NCBI GenBank assembly: GCA_003220985.1
Contig: QHTY01000053.1
Coordinates: 1 to 6,033, forward strand
DNA length: 6,033 nucleotides
DNA from: Gemmatimonadota bacterium
GTDB lineage: Bacteria; Gemmatimonadota; Gemmatimonadetes; Gemmatimonadales; GWC2-71-9
Reading direction: 5' to 3'
Numbering within the stretch: position 1 is the first letter of the stretch; every line of letters begins with the position of its first letter. Positions 1 through 6,033 of the stretch are shown in pieces. The position numbers and the translations under genes are program-made. The notes under the pieces were generated by a model. It did no database searches and was not told the DNA's origin. It saw nothing but the letters and a program-made list of their open reading frames with translations.

Positions 1-124
1 GTACGATCTGGAACACGATGATCCCGGCGAACAACACCGGCCCGAGGATCGCAGAAACCCAGAACCACTTGGTGCGCACCCGCTCGACGAACTCGCGGCG
101 AATGACCGCCCAGACCTTATGCAT
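1..124 (-). CDS. ABC-2 type permease, NatB-like, N-terminal fragment (cut by window edge)
   Basis: Only the first 41 codons are present; the rest lies beyond position 1. The ATG at 124-122 opens MHKVWAVIRREFVERVRTKW, followed by a hydrophobic stretch from about residue 20 (FWVSAILGPVLFAGIIVFQIV). A basic 'RREF.ERVRTK.F' head leading straight into the first membrane helix is typical of NatB/ABC-2 exporter permeases. The start overlaps the end of the upstream ATPase gene by 8 nt (ATGCATAA), and the two products should form one exporter, with this subunit as the membrane channel. A GGTGGG stretch a few bases upstream may serve as a weak ribosome binding site. The substrate cannot be deduced; NatAB in Bacillus exports sodium, but many homologues are uncharacterised. 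The family call is fairly sure from the N-terminus and context, the specific function is not. Confidence 0.8.
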   Translation of the reverse strand, partial: MHKVWAVIRREFVERVRTKWFWVSAILGPVLFAGIIVFQIV

Positions 125-1088
125 TCGGCCCACCGTTTTCGGCGCGCGCGCCGATCGCAGCGGCAGTCGCGGCTTCGGGCCCAACCAGATCCACGAAGAT
201 CTTATGGAGTGAAGGACTCGCCAGCTCGAATCGCGCGAGCCGCGCGCCGGAATTGACCAGGGCTTTCAGGATCTCCTGCGCATCGGCACCTGGCGCCAAC
301 TCCAACTCCGCCTGCTGGCCGAAGTCCTGGATCTTCGCCACGAGCCGCTGGTCCTTGAAGATCTGCTGCGCGTTTCCCTGACCACCGTCGAATGCCACGA
401 TCACGTGCTTACCACCGTGCGTCCGTTTGACCTCCGCCAGCGTTCCGTCGATGAGCTTCTTGCCGCGCGCAATGATGCAGAGGCGGTCACACAGCTTCTC
501 GGCGTGCTCCATGATGTGCGTGGAGAACAGCACGGTCTTGCCGTGACGCCGGTAGTCGACGACCGTGTCGCGCAGCACCTGCGAGTTCACCGGATCGAGC
601 CCCGAGAACGGCTCGTCGAGAATGACGAGATCGGGGTCGTGCAGGATCGTGGAAATGAATTGCACCTTCTGCTGCATTCCCTTGGACAGATCGGAGACTT
701 TGCGCAGTCGCCAGTCCGAGAGCCCGAGGCGCTCCAACCATTCGAGCGCCTTGACGCGCGCAACGCGCCGGGACACGCCTTTCGCTTCCGCCAGAAAGAC
801 GAGCACGTCGAGGACGCGCATCCGGGGATACAGCCCGCGCTCCTCAGGCAAATAGCCGATGCGCGCCGAATGCGTCCGGCCGCCGCCGATCTGATCGAAT
901 AGCCGGATCGAACCCGAATCGGGCTCGTAGATGTCCATGATCATGCGCAGCGTGGTGGTCTTGCCGGCACCGTTGGGGCCGAGCAGTCCGTAGATGACGC
1001 CCGCCGACACGCTCAGCGAGAGTTCATCAACGGCAGTATGACCGGCAAAGCGCTTCGTGACGCGATCGACAACGACGGGTTCTGACAT
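117..1088 (-). CDS. ABC-2 exporter ATP-binding protein, NatA-like (DUF4162 C-terminus)
   Basis: This 323-residue protein is the cytoplasmic ATPase that should power the adjacent membrane permease. Visible motifs are Walker A GPNGAGKT at residues 37-44, the Q-loop position in the variant GYLPEERGLYP (about 78-88) where NatA-type proteins have Glu instead of Gln, the signature LSKGMQQK at 134-141, Walker B LVILDEP with catalytic Glu159, the D-loop SGLD, and the H-loop His191 (STHIMEH). After about residue 220 comes a C-terminal domain ending in ELASPSLHKIFVDLVG (about 289-303), as in the DUF4162 tail of NatA/YhaQ-type ATPases. It ends in a low-complexity Ala/Gly tail. The ATG at 1088 gives the normal N-terminus (MSEPVVVDRVTKRF). 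The gene lies 52 bp after sufS on the same strand and overlaps the permease start by 8 nt. There is no evident functional link to iron-sulfur assembly, although readthrough from the suf operon is possible. The substrate is unknown. Confidence 0.93.
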   Translation of the reverse strand: MSEPVVVDRVTKRFAGHTAVDELSLSVSAGVIYGLLGPNGAGKTTTLRMIMDIYEPDSGSIRLFDQIGGGRTHSARIGYLPEERGLYPRMRVLDVLVFLAEAKGVSRRVARVKALEWLERLGLSDWRLRKVSDLSKGMQQKVQFISTILHDPDLVILDEPFSGLDPVNSQVLRDTVVDYRRHGKTVLFSTHIMEHAEKLCDRLCIIARGKKLIDGTLAEVKRTHGGKHVIVAFDGGQGNAQQIFKDQRLVAKIQDFGQQAELELAPGADAQEILKALVNSGARLARFELASPSLHKIFVDLVGPEAATAAAIGARAENGGPNA

Positions 1089-1102
1089 GCCCCCGAGGCT
1101 AA

Positions 1103-1140
1103 GGGGGACGGGGGATGGGGGAAGGGGGACGGGGGACGGG
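1103..1140 (+). repeat. G-rich heptamer array, (GGGGGAN)5 + GGG, potential G-quadruplex
   Basis: Six G-runs are spaced exactly 7 nt apart: five runs of five G starting at 1103, 1110, 1117, 1124 and 1131, then GGG at 1138-1140. The two-base spacers are AC, AT, AA, AC, AC. The array directly abuts the sufS stop codon (TTA at 1141-1143 on the plus strand) and fills most of the sufS-ATPase gap. Runs of three or more G with 2-nt loops meet the usual G-quadruplex pattern many times over. The G-rich strand is the DNA template strand for the surrounding genes, so the transcript carries C-runs. The repeat is seen directly; quadruplex formation and any effect on transcription are inferred. Confidence 0.95.
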
Positions 1141-2367
1141 TTACGCCGGAACGCCGAACAACTCTCCGGCCTTCCGTACAGCGGTCACCAAGGCGTCGAT
1201 ATCGTCGACGTCATTGTAGATGTAGAAGGAAGCGCGCGCGGTCGCGGCCACGCCGAGCCGTCGCATCAACGGCTGCGTACAGTGATGGCCGGCGCGAATA
1301 CAGACACCGTCTTTGTCCAGGATCGTGGCGAGGTCGTGGGGGTGAATGTCACCGTACGTAAACGGCACCACGCCCGCGCGGTGCTCGCGCGGTCCATACA
1401 CCGTGACGCCGTCGATCTGCGACAGCCGCTCGATCGTCAGACGTGCGAGCTCCTGTTCGTGAGCGGCGATCTTCTCCATCCCGAGCTGTTCGAGATAGGC
1501 GATCGCGGCGCCCAGACCGACAGCGGCCTCCACGTTGGGAGTCCCGCCCTCGAACTTGTGGGGGATCTTGTTCCAGGTGGAGCGGTCGTCCCACACGCGC
1601 TCGATCATTTCGCCACCGCCGTGGTAGGGCGGCATCGCCTCGAGCAGCGCCGGCTTTGCGATCAGAGCCCCGCTGCCCATCGGCGCCAACATCTTGTGGC
1701 CCGACAGCGCGTAGAAGTCACAGTCGATGGTCTGGACATCGACGCGCAGGTGCGGACTGGATTGTGCACCGTCCACTACCGTCACGGCCCCGGCCGCGTG
1801 GGCCAGCTTGGAGAGCTGCGCGGCGGGGTTCACGGTCCCCAGCGCGTTCGAGACATACGGGAATGCAACGATCTTGGGCTTCGCTTCCAACGCGCGCCCA
1901 AAGTCGGACAGGTCGATCCGCCCGTCCTCCGTGATCTCGACCATCCGGAGCGTGGCACTCTTTTCCTGACACAGGATCTGCCACGGCACGATGTTCGAGT
2001 GGTGATCCATCGCCGTCACGACGACGGTATCGCCGCGCTTCACATTGGTCCGCCCCCACGAGGCCGCCACGAGGTTGATGGACTCCGTGGTGCCCCGCGT
2101 AAACACGACGCCTTCGCGCGCCCAGGCATTCACGAACCGGGCGACGGCTGTACGGGCGGCTTCGTACGCTTCCGTCGCCTCGACCGCCAGGGCATACGCG
2201 CCCCGGTGCACGTTGGCGTTGTGAAAGCTGTAGTAGTGGACGATCGCGTCGATGACTCTTCGCGGCTTCTGACTGGTCGCCGCGTTATCGAGATACACGA
2301 GCCGCTGCCCATTCTCCTTCTGCTGCAGAATCGGGAAGTCGGGTCGGATCCTGGTGGTGTCGAGCAT
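1141..2367 (-). CDS. sufS: SufS cysteine desulfurase (type II, PLP-dependent)
   Basis: This 408-residue enzyme removes sulfur from L-cysteine, giving alanine and an enzyme persulfide for iron-sulfur cluster assembly. It is of typical SufS length and shows the full set of aminotransferase class V landmarks: YLDNAATSQKP (25-34), the THG-like NVHRGAY (52-58), RGTTESIN (91-98), DHHSNIVPW with the cofactor-stacking His123 (121-129), VVDGAQS with Asp199, SGHKMLAP with the PLP-binding Lys225, EGGTPN (273-278), and the catalytic loop RAGHHCTQP with the persulfide Cys363, followed by Arg378. The short loop around Cys363 marks a type II desulfurase that needs a sulfur acceptor, here presumably SufU. 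I chose the ATG at 2367 (MLDTTRIRPDFP) because it fits the family N-terminus and overlaps the sufU stop by 1 nt (TGATG). Reading can extend upstream to 2454, but that stretch lies inside sufU and looks non-native. No strong Shine-Dalgarno is visible, so coupling with sufU is likely. Confidence 0.97.
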   Translation of the reverse strand: MLDTTRIRPDFPILQQKENGQRLVYLDNAATSQKPRRVIDAIVHYYSFHNANVHRGAYALAVEATEAYEAARTAVARFVNAWAREGVVFTRGTTESINLVAASWGRTNVKRGDTVVVTAMDHHSNIVPWQILCQEKSATLRMVEITEDGRIDLSDFGRALEAKPKIVAFPYVSNALGTVNPAAQLSKLAHAAGAVTVVDGAQSSPHLRVDVQTIDCDFYALSGHKMLAPMGSGALIAKPALLEAMPPYHGGGEMIERVWDDRSTWNKIPHKFEGGTPNVEAAVGLGAAIAYLEQLGMEKIAAHEQELARLTIERLSQIDGVTVYGPREHRAGVVPFTYGDIHPHDLATILDKDGVCIRAGHHCTQPLMRRLGVAATARASFYIYNDVDDIDALVTAVRKAGELFGVPA

Positions 2368-2825
2368 CAGAAGTCTCGCGCCGACTCGGTGGTCACGGGC
2401 TGGGCGCTGTTCTGCAGCGCTGCGTGCAGCGCGTGCCAGGCGAGGTTGGCGCATTTGATCCGGCTCGGGAAGGCGCGCACGCCCGAAAACGCCGCCAGCT
2501 TACCGGGCGCATTGGTACCCCCCGCGAGCATGTCGCGAAACTCCTGAAACATCGTTTCCGCCGCGGCCGCGGTCTTGCCCTTCACGGCGTCGGTCATGAG
2601 GGATGCGGACGCTTTCGAGATCGCGCAGCCGGAGCCCTGCGGCATCTGAAAGCCGATATCGGTGATCGTGTCGCCGTCGAGCTGCACGTACAGTTGAATG
2701 CGGTCGCCGCACAACGGGTTGTTGCCTTCGGCTTTCCGGTTCGCCAAGTCGACGCGCTTGAAATTCCGCGGATTGCGGTTGTGATCCAGGATGACTTGTT
2801 GATACAGGTCGCTGAGGTCACTCAT
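2367..2825 (-). CDS. sufU: SufU, zinc-dependent sulfurtransferase partner of SufS
   Basis: This 152-residue IscU-fold protein probably accepts persulfide sulfur from SufS and delivers it to the SufBCD scaffold. It begins with the family-typical LYQQVILDHNRNPRNF (7-22). The predicted zinc ligands are all present: Cys39 and Asp41 in NPLCGDR, Cys67 in GSGCAISKASAS, and Cys125 in RIKCANLAW. The segment between the second and third cysteines includes a SufU-type insert (about 100-120), a little shorter than in Bacillus subtilis SufU, which argues for SufU rather than a scaffold IscU. The last 15 or so residues form a polar tail of no recognisable function. The ATG at 2825 overlaps the sufD stop by 4 nt (ATGA), and the gene's own stop shares one base with the sufS ATG. 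No good Shine-Dalgarno precedes it. Its position between sufD and sufS supports the role. Confidence 0.95.
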   Translation of the reverse strand: MSDLSDLYQQVILDHNRNPRNFKRVDLANRKAEGNNPLCGDRIQLYVQLDGDTITDIGFQMPQGSGCAISKASASLMTDAVKGKTAAAAETMFQEFRDMLAGGTNAPGKLAAFSGVRAFPSRIKCANLAWHALHAALQNSAQPVTTESARDF

Positions 2826-4138
2826 GGCTGGGCCACGCGATCCCGCACGATGCGATCGAGCTGCACGCGCAGCGGCGCGACCTCCACGCGGCCGAGAATC
2901 TCGGCGGCGAAGCCGTAGGTCAGCAGACGCCGCGCCTCGTTTTCACCAACGCCGCGGCTCCGCAGGTAGAACAGCGCGCGTGGATCGAGCGGCCCGACCG
3001 TGGAGCCGTGCGTGCACTTCACGTCGTCGGCATAGATCTCGAGCTGCGGCTGGCTGTCGGCGTGCGCATCGGCCGAGAGCAGCAGGTTGTTGTTTGTCTG
3101 CTTCGAATCGGTCTTCTGCGCTCCCGGCCGGACGATGATGCGGCCGGTGAACACCCCACGCGAATGCCCGTCGAGCACGCCGTTGAAGTATTCGTGACTC
3201 TGGCAGTGGTCGGCCGCGTGGTCGATCGTGGTGTGGTGATCCGCGTGTTGCGCGCCCGCCAGCAGGTATAGGCCGTTCAGAATCAGCGTGCCGCCCGGAC
3301 CGGCCAGTACCGCGCCGATGTCGTGGCGCGCGAGTGCGGACCCGAACGCGACAAAGTGGAGATTGAGCGTGCTGCCCTGTCCCTGATGCGACTGGGTCGC
3401 CGCGACGTGAAAGGCGCGGTTGCTCTCGCGCTGCACGCGATGGTAGTCGACGCGCGCACCATCCCCGACGACGATCTCAGTCACCGCGTTCGTCCAGTAC
3501 ACGTTCTCTGCCAGCGCCGCGTATGTCTCCACGATCGACGCCCGCGCCTCACGGTCGACCACGACGAGATTGCGCGGATGGACGACAACCTGCCTGTCAG
3601 TCGTCGTCAGGAACAAGAGCTGAATCGGCTCCGCGACCCTGAGCTTGGCCGGCACGTGCACGAACGCGCCCTCCGCCACGAACGCCGTGTTCAGCGCGCA
3701 GAAGGGTCGCTCGTCAGTCTTCGCGTATTTGCACAGGTGGTGCTGAATCGTCTCCGGATTCTCACGGAGGGCCTGCGCCAGGCTCGCCACCCGCACACCG
3801 CCGGGGAGCGATGTCGACAGCGCCGGCGCAAAGAAGCCGTCGACGAAGACCAACCGATCGCCAGCCTCACCGACCAGGAACGGCTGGATTTCTTCGAGAT
3901 GTGGGATGCGAGATGCGGGATGCGCCAGCTCGAACTGCGTTTCGGCGATTGGCGCGACGCTCGTGAAGCGCCACGCTTCCTGCTTGAGGTTGGGGAAGCC
4001 CAACTCGACGAAGCGTCGAATCCCGCCCTCGCGGAGATCCTTGAGCCAGGCCGGCACCCGGGACGCCCCATTCGCCGCCCATGCCTGGTAGGAGCCGACG
4101 AGCCGTTCGACTGAGCCTGTTTTTACTGCCATCGTCAC
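2822..4138 (-). CDS. sufD: SufD, Fe-S cluster assembly scaffold subunit
   Basis: This protein of 438 residues (GTG start) or 436 (ATG start) pairs with SufB in the SufBC2D complex, where cluster assembly and iron entry occur. The N-terminal helical part has GFPNLKQEAWRFTS (47-60). The middle is the beta-helix core, and the C-terminal part carries IVRPGAQKTDSKQTNNNLLL (335-354), the motif ADDVKCTHGSTVG (370-382), and the helical end YLRSRGVGENEARRLL. His377 in KCTHG matches the functionally important histidine of E. coli SufD (His360). The GTG at 4138 gives a 4-nt overlap with the sufC stop (GTGA). The ATG at 4132 is two codons downstream and equally plausible; no clear Shine-Dalgarno decides between them. 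Residues 72-81 (AHPASRIPHL) are encoded by a heptamer repeat and sit in a poorly conserved linker. The remainder looks intact and normal. Confidence 0.95.
   Translation of the reverse strand: MTMAVKTGSVERLVGSYQAWAANGASRVPAWLKDLREGGIRRFVELGFPNLKQEAWRFTSVAPIAETQFELAHPASRIPHLEEIQPFLVGEAGDRLVFVDGFFAPALSTSLPGGVRVASLAQALRENPETIQHHLCKYAKTDERPFCALNTAFVAEGAFVHVPAKLRVAEPIQLLFLTTTDRQVVVHPRNLVVVDREARASIVETYAALAENVYWTNAVTEIVVGDGARVDYHRVQRESNRAFHVAATQSHQGQGSTLNLHFVAFGSALARHDIGAVLAGPGGTLILNGLYLLAGAQHADHHTTIDHAADHCQSHEYFNGVLDGHSRGVFTGRIIVRPGAQKTDSKQTNNNLLLSADAHADSQPQLEIYADDVKCTHGSTVGPLDPRALFYLRSRGVGENEARRLLTYGFAAEILGRVEVAPLRVQLDRIVRDRVAQP
3896..3923 (+). repeat. Four imperfect heptamers GRGATGY inside sufD
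   Basis: The plus strand reads GAGATGT, GGGATGC, GAGATGC, GGGATGC with no spacer; on the coding strand this is GCATCCC GCATCTC GCATCCC ACATCTC. It encodes SufD residues 72-81, a linker between the N-terminal helical part and the core. Unit changes are confined to two positions. Because the unit is 7 nt, gain or loss of one copy would shift the sufD frame. Confidence 0.9.
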
Positions 4139-4926
4139 GACACCATTACGCCATCACGCAACCAGTCGTAGCCTTTCGCCTCGAGTTCCAAGGCCAATTC
4201 GGGGCCGCCGGTTTTTACGATGCGCCCGTCCGCGAGGACGTGGACGACGTCAGGCTTGATGTAGTTCAGCAAGCGCTGATAGTGCGTGACGATGAGGAAT
4301 GCGCGGTCGGGGCTCCGCAGCTGATTGACCGCATGTGCGACCGTCTTCAGCGCGTCGATATCCAGGCCCGAATCGGTCTCATCCAGGATCGCCATCCGCG
4401 GCTCGAGCACCGCGAGCTGCAGGATCTCGTTGCGCTTCTTTTCGCCGCCGGAGAAGCCCTCGTTGACGGGACGGTTCATCATGGCATCGTCCGAGCCGAT
4501 CGCCTTCACCCTTTCTTCGAGCACCTGCAGGAAGTCGATGGGATCGAGCTCCGGTTCTCCCCGTTCTTTGCGGAGCGCGTTGAGCGCCGAGCGAAGGAAA
4601 TAGGAGTTCGTGATGCCGCGAATCTCGACCGGATACTGAAACGCGAGGAACACGCCCGCCCGCGCACGCTCCTCCGGTTTCAGAGCGAGTAGGTCCTTCC
4701 CATCGTACGTCGCGCTCCCGGCGACCACCGTGTAGGCCGGATGCCCGGCCAGCACCTGCGCGAGCGTGCTCTTGCCGGAGCCGTTCGGCCCCATGATCGC
4801 GTGCACTTCGCCAGCGCGAATCGCGAGATCCACACCCTTGAGAATCTCATTTCCCGCAACAGCGACTCGAAGCCCTTTAACTTCGAGCAGCGCGTTTCCC
4901 GTTTCCCGTTTCACCTTTCCCGGCAT
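4135..4926 (-). CDS. sufC: SufC, ABC-type ATPase of the SufBCD complex
   Basis: This 263-residue soluble ABC ATPase binds SufB and SufD and uses ATP to reshape the scaffold during cluster assembly. It shows Walker A GPNGSGKST (46-54), Q-loop Gln97 (FLAFQYPVEIRG), the SufC-specific signature FSGGEKKRNE (158-167), Walker B with the diagnostic MAILDETDSGLD (178-189; Asp182, Glu183), and H-loop His215 (VTHYQRLL). The C-terminus KTGGPELALELEAKGYDWL is typical. The ATG at 4926 shares one base with the sufB stop (TAATG) and follows a good Shine-Dalgarno. Reading can extend upstream to 5175, but that part overlaps the conserved end of sufB and is not native. Compared with the family, which usually starts near 'LLEVKGLRV', there are about a dozen extra N-terminal residues (PGKVKRETGNA), almost all encoded by a heptamer repeat. 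The sufD start overlaps the stop by 4 nt. Confidence 0.97.
   Translation of the reverse strand: MPGKVKRETGNALLEVKGLRVAVAGNEILKGVDLAIRAGEVHAIMGPNGSGKSTLAQVLAGHPAYTVVAGSATYDGKDLLALKPEERARAGVFLAFQYPVEIRGITNSYFLRSALNALRKERGEPELDPIDFLQVLEERVKAIGSDDAMMNRPVNEGFSGGEKKRNEILQLAVLEPRMAILDETDSGLDIDALKTVAHAVNQLRSPDRAFLIVTHYQRLLNYIKPDVVHVLADGRIVKTGGPELALELEAKGYDWLRDGVMVS
4894..4921 (-). repeat. Four heptamers GGGAAAC at the 5' end of sufC
   Basis: On the coding strand, from 4921 down, the units are GGGAAAG, GTGAAAC, GGGAAAC, GGGAAAC: two perfect and two degenerate copies without spacers. They span codons 2-11 of sufC, beginning two bases after the ATG, and encode the non-conserved extension residues P2-N11. 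As 7 is not a multiple of 3, a change of one copy would put sufC out of frame right after its start. Confidence 0.9.
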
Positions 4927-4935
4927 TACCCGACG

Positions 4936-4943
4936 CTCCCCTC
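4936..4943 (-). promoter_or_regulatory. Ribosome binding site of sufC
   Basis: GAGGGGAG on the minus strand lies within the last codons of sufB, 9 nt before the ATG at 4926. It is the clearest Shine-Dalgarno-like sequence found at any suf gene start in the window. It supports the ATG at 4926 over the longer upstream reading frame and indicates that sufC can initiate independently even if sufB translation ends early. Confidence 0.6.
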
Positions 4944-5371
4944 GAGACTGATACCGAGCAGCCGCGTGGCCTCCACGGCGAATTCCATCGGCAGCTCCTT
5001 GAAGACTTCCTTGCAGAAGCCGTTCACGATCATCGAGACGGCATCTTCGGACGACAGGCCGCGCTGGCGCAGGTAGAAGATTTGGTCCTCGCCGATCTTC
5101 GACGTCGACGCTTCGTGCTCCATGATCGCGGTGCTGTTGCGCACGTCGATATACGGGAAGGTGTGCGCTCCACATTTATCACCGATCAACATCGAGTCGC
5201 ACTGCGAATAGTTGCGCGCGCCCTCGGCGCCCTTCATGAGCTTTACCAGTCCGCGATACGTGTTCTGTCCTCGTCCTGCAGAAAGGCCCTTAGACACAAT
5301 CGTGGACCGTGTGTTCTTGCCGAGTTGAATCATCTTGGTGCCGGTATCGGCCTGCTGCTTGTGGCTGGTGA

Positions 5372-5375
5372 CCCC
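5372..5375 (-). other. Deletion and frame-change junction in sufB
   Basis: The coding strand reads TTGCAGGGGTCACC here. The left part encodes ..ILQG in the upstream frame; the right part, read from the last G, encodes VTSHK in the downstream frame. In the SufB family about 12 codons separate the Gln of CILQG from this valine-like position. Only 2 nt remain between CAG and GTC, implying loss of about 34 nt. This explains the frame change (34 = 33 + 1). The junction lies in a run of four G, so the exact breakpoint is ambiguous. Confidence 0.8.
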
Positions 5376-5695
5376 TGCAAGATGCAGCCGGGATACTTCC
5401 ATGTGATTGCCGAGCCGGTCTCGACCTGGGTCCAGGAAATCTTGGAGTTGCGGCCGGCGCATTTGCCGCGCTTGGTGACGAAGTTGTAGATACCGCCGCG
5501 TCCCTCTTCATCCCCGGGGTACCAGTTTTGAATCGTCGAGTACTTGATCTGCGCGTTGTCAAACGCGACCAGCTCGACGACTGCGGCGTGCAGCTGATTC
5601 TCATCCCGCGTCGGTGCCGAGCAGCCCTCGAGATAACTTACGTAGCTCCCCTCATCGGCGATGATGAGGGTCCGCTCGAACTGGCCGGTCGTTGA

Positions 5696-5727
<32 letters not shown>

Positions 5728-6033
5728 ATGGACACCGCACGCCCTTCGGCACGTACACGAACGATCCGTCGGTAAACACCCCGGAGTTCAGCGCCGCGAA
5801 GAAGTTGTCGTTGTATGGGACGACCGTGCCGAGGTATTTCTGCACGAGATCGGCATGCTCGCGGATCGCCTGCGAGATCGGACAGAAGATCACGCCGTAC
5901 TTCGCGAGCTCCGCCTGGAACGTCGTCGCGACCGAGACGCTGTCGAACACCGCGTCCACGGCGACGCCGGTAAGGCGCTTCTGCTCCTCGATTGGGATGC
6001 CGAGTTTCTCGAATGTCTGGACGAGCTTGGGAT

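Noticed and set aside
1089..1140. Rho-independent terminator between sufS and the ATPase gene
   Set aside because: The only inverted repeat is a 5-bp C/G stem with an 8-nt loop and no following U-run on the minus strand; it lies directly in front of the next start codon.
1..1140. A functional link of the ABC exporter to iron or sulfur supply for the suf genes
   Set aside because: The ATPase and permease fragment are of the generic NatAB type, nothing in them points to iron or sulfur, and adjacency downstream is not enough.
2368..2454. Extended SufS start at 2454
   Set aside because: The extra 29 residues are an out-of-frame reading of the sufU 3' end; the ATG at 2367 matches the family length and overlaps the sufU stop.
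1057..2547. 496-codon plus-strand open frame across sufS and sufU
   Set aside because: It is antisense to two clearly conserved genes, has no recognisable domain, and its Arg/His/Val-rich composition is typical of a shadow frame in GC-rich DNA. The plus-strand frames at 3323-4114 and 4081-4692 are rejected for the same reason.
4927..5175. Long N-terminal extension of SufC (start at 5175)
   Set aside because: It overlaps the conserved C-terminal end of sufB in another frame, resembles no SufC sequence, and the ATG at 4926 has a good ribosome binding site and family-like N-terminus just after it.
5330..5462. Programmed -1 frameshift on the GGGG run at 5372-5375 as a way to make full SufB
   Set aside because: A -1 slip would join CILQG to VTSHK, but the product would still lack about 11 highly conserved residues. 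No slippery heptamer of the usual type is visible. A deletion explains both the lost residues and the frame change.

Overview
The window is a GC-rich (about 60-65 % by eye) bacterial segment in which every recognisable gene is read from the minus strand. In order of transcription, from high to low coordinates, it holds sufB (5' end outside the window, and broken), sufC, sufD, sufU, sufS, an ABC-2 exporter ATPase and the first 41 codons of its permease. The five suf genes form one tightly packed iron-sulfur cluster assembly operon. SufS takes sulfur from cysteine, SufU accepts and passes on the persulfide, and the SufB-SufC-SufD ATPase scaffold builds the cluster. All four suf junctions are overlapping stop/start codons (1 or 4 nt), so translation is probably coupled.

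The lineage cannot be fixed from sequence alone. The combination of a SUF system with zinc-type SufU, the order B-C-D-U-S, high GC and short tandem heptamers such as GCATCYC and GGGAAAC would suit a soil or sediment phylum such as Gemmatimonadota. This is an inference from general impression.

Region by region: 4926-6033 is sufB, where about 34 nt of a highly conserved stretch are missing near 5372-5375 and the reading frame changes. 4135-4926 is sufC, 2822-4138 sufD, 2367-2825 sufU and 1141-2367 sufS. 1089-1140 is the only intergenic gap, mostly a perfect-period G-rich heptamer array on the plus strand. 117-1088 is a NatA-like ABC ATPase, and 1-124 the start of a NatB-like permease.

Two things stand out. 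The first is the disrupted sufB inside an otherwise intact and normally essential operon, which is either an assembly or consensus error or a real lesion. The second is three separate heptanucleotide tandem arrays (sufS-ATPase gap, inside sufD, immediately after the sufC start codon). Their units all fit GGGNNNC, which suggests one repeat-generating process that also intrudes into coding sequence. I found no RNA gene, CRISPR array, transposase or clear promoter or terminator.
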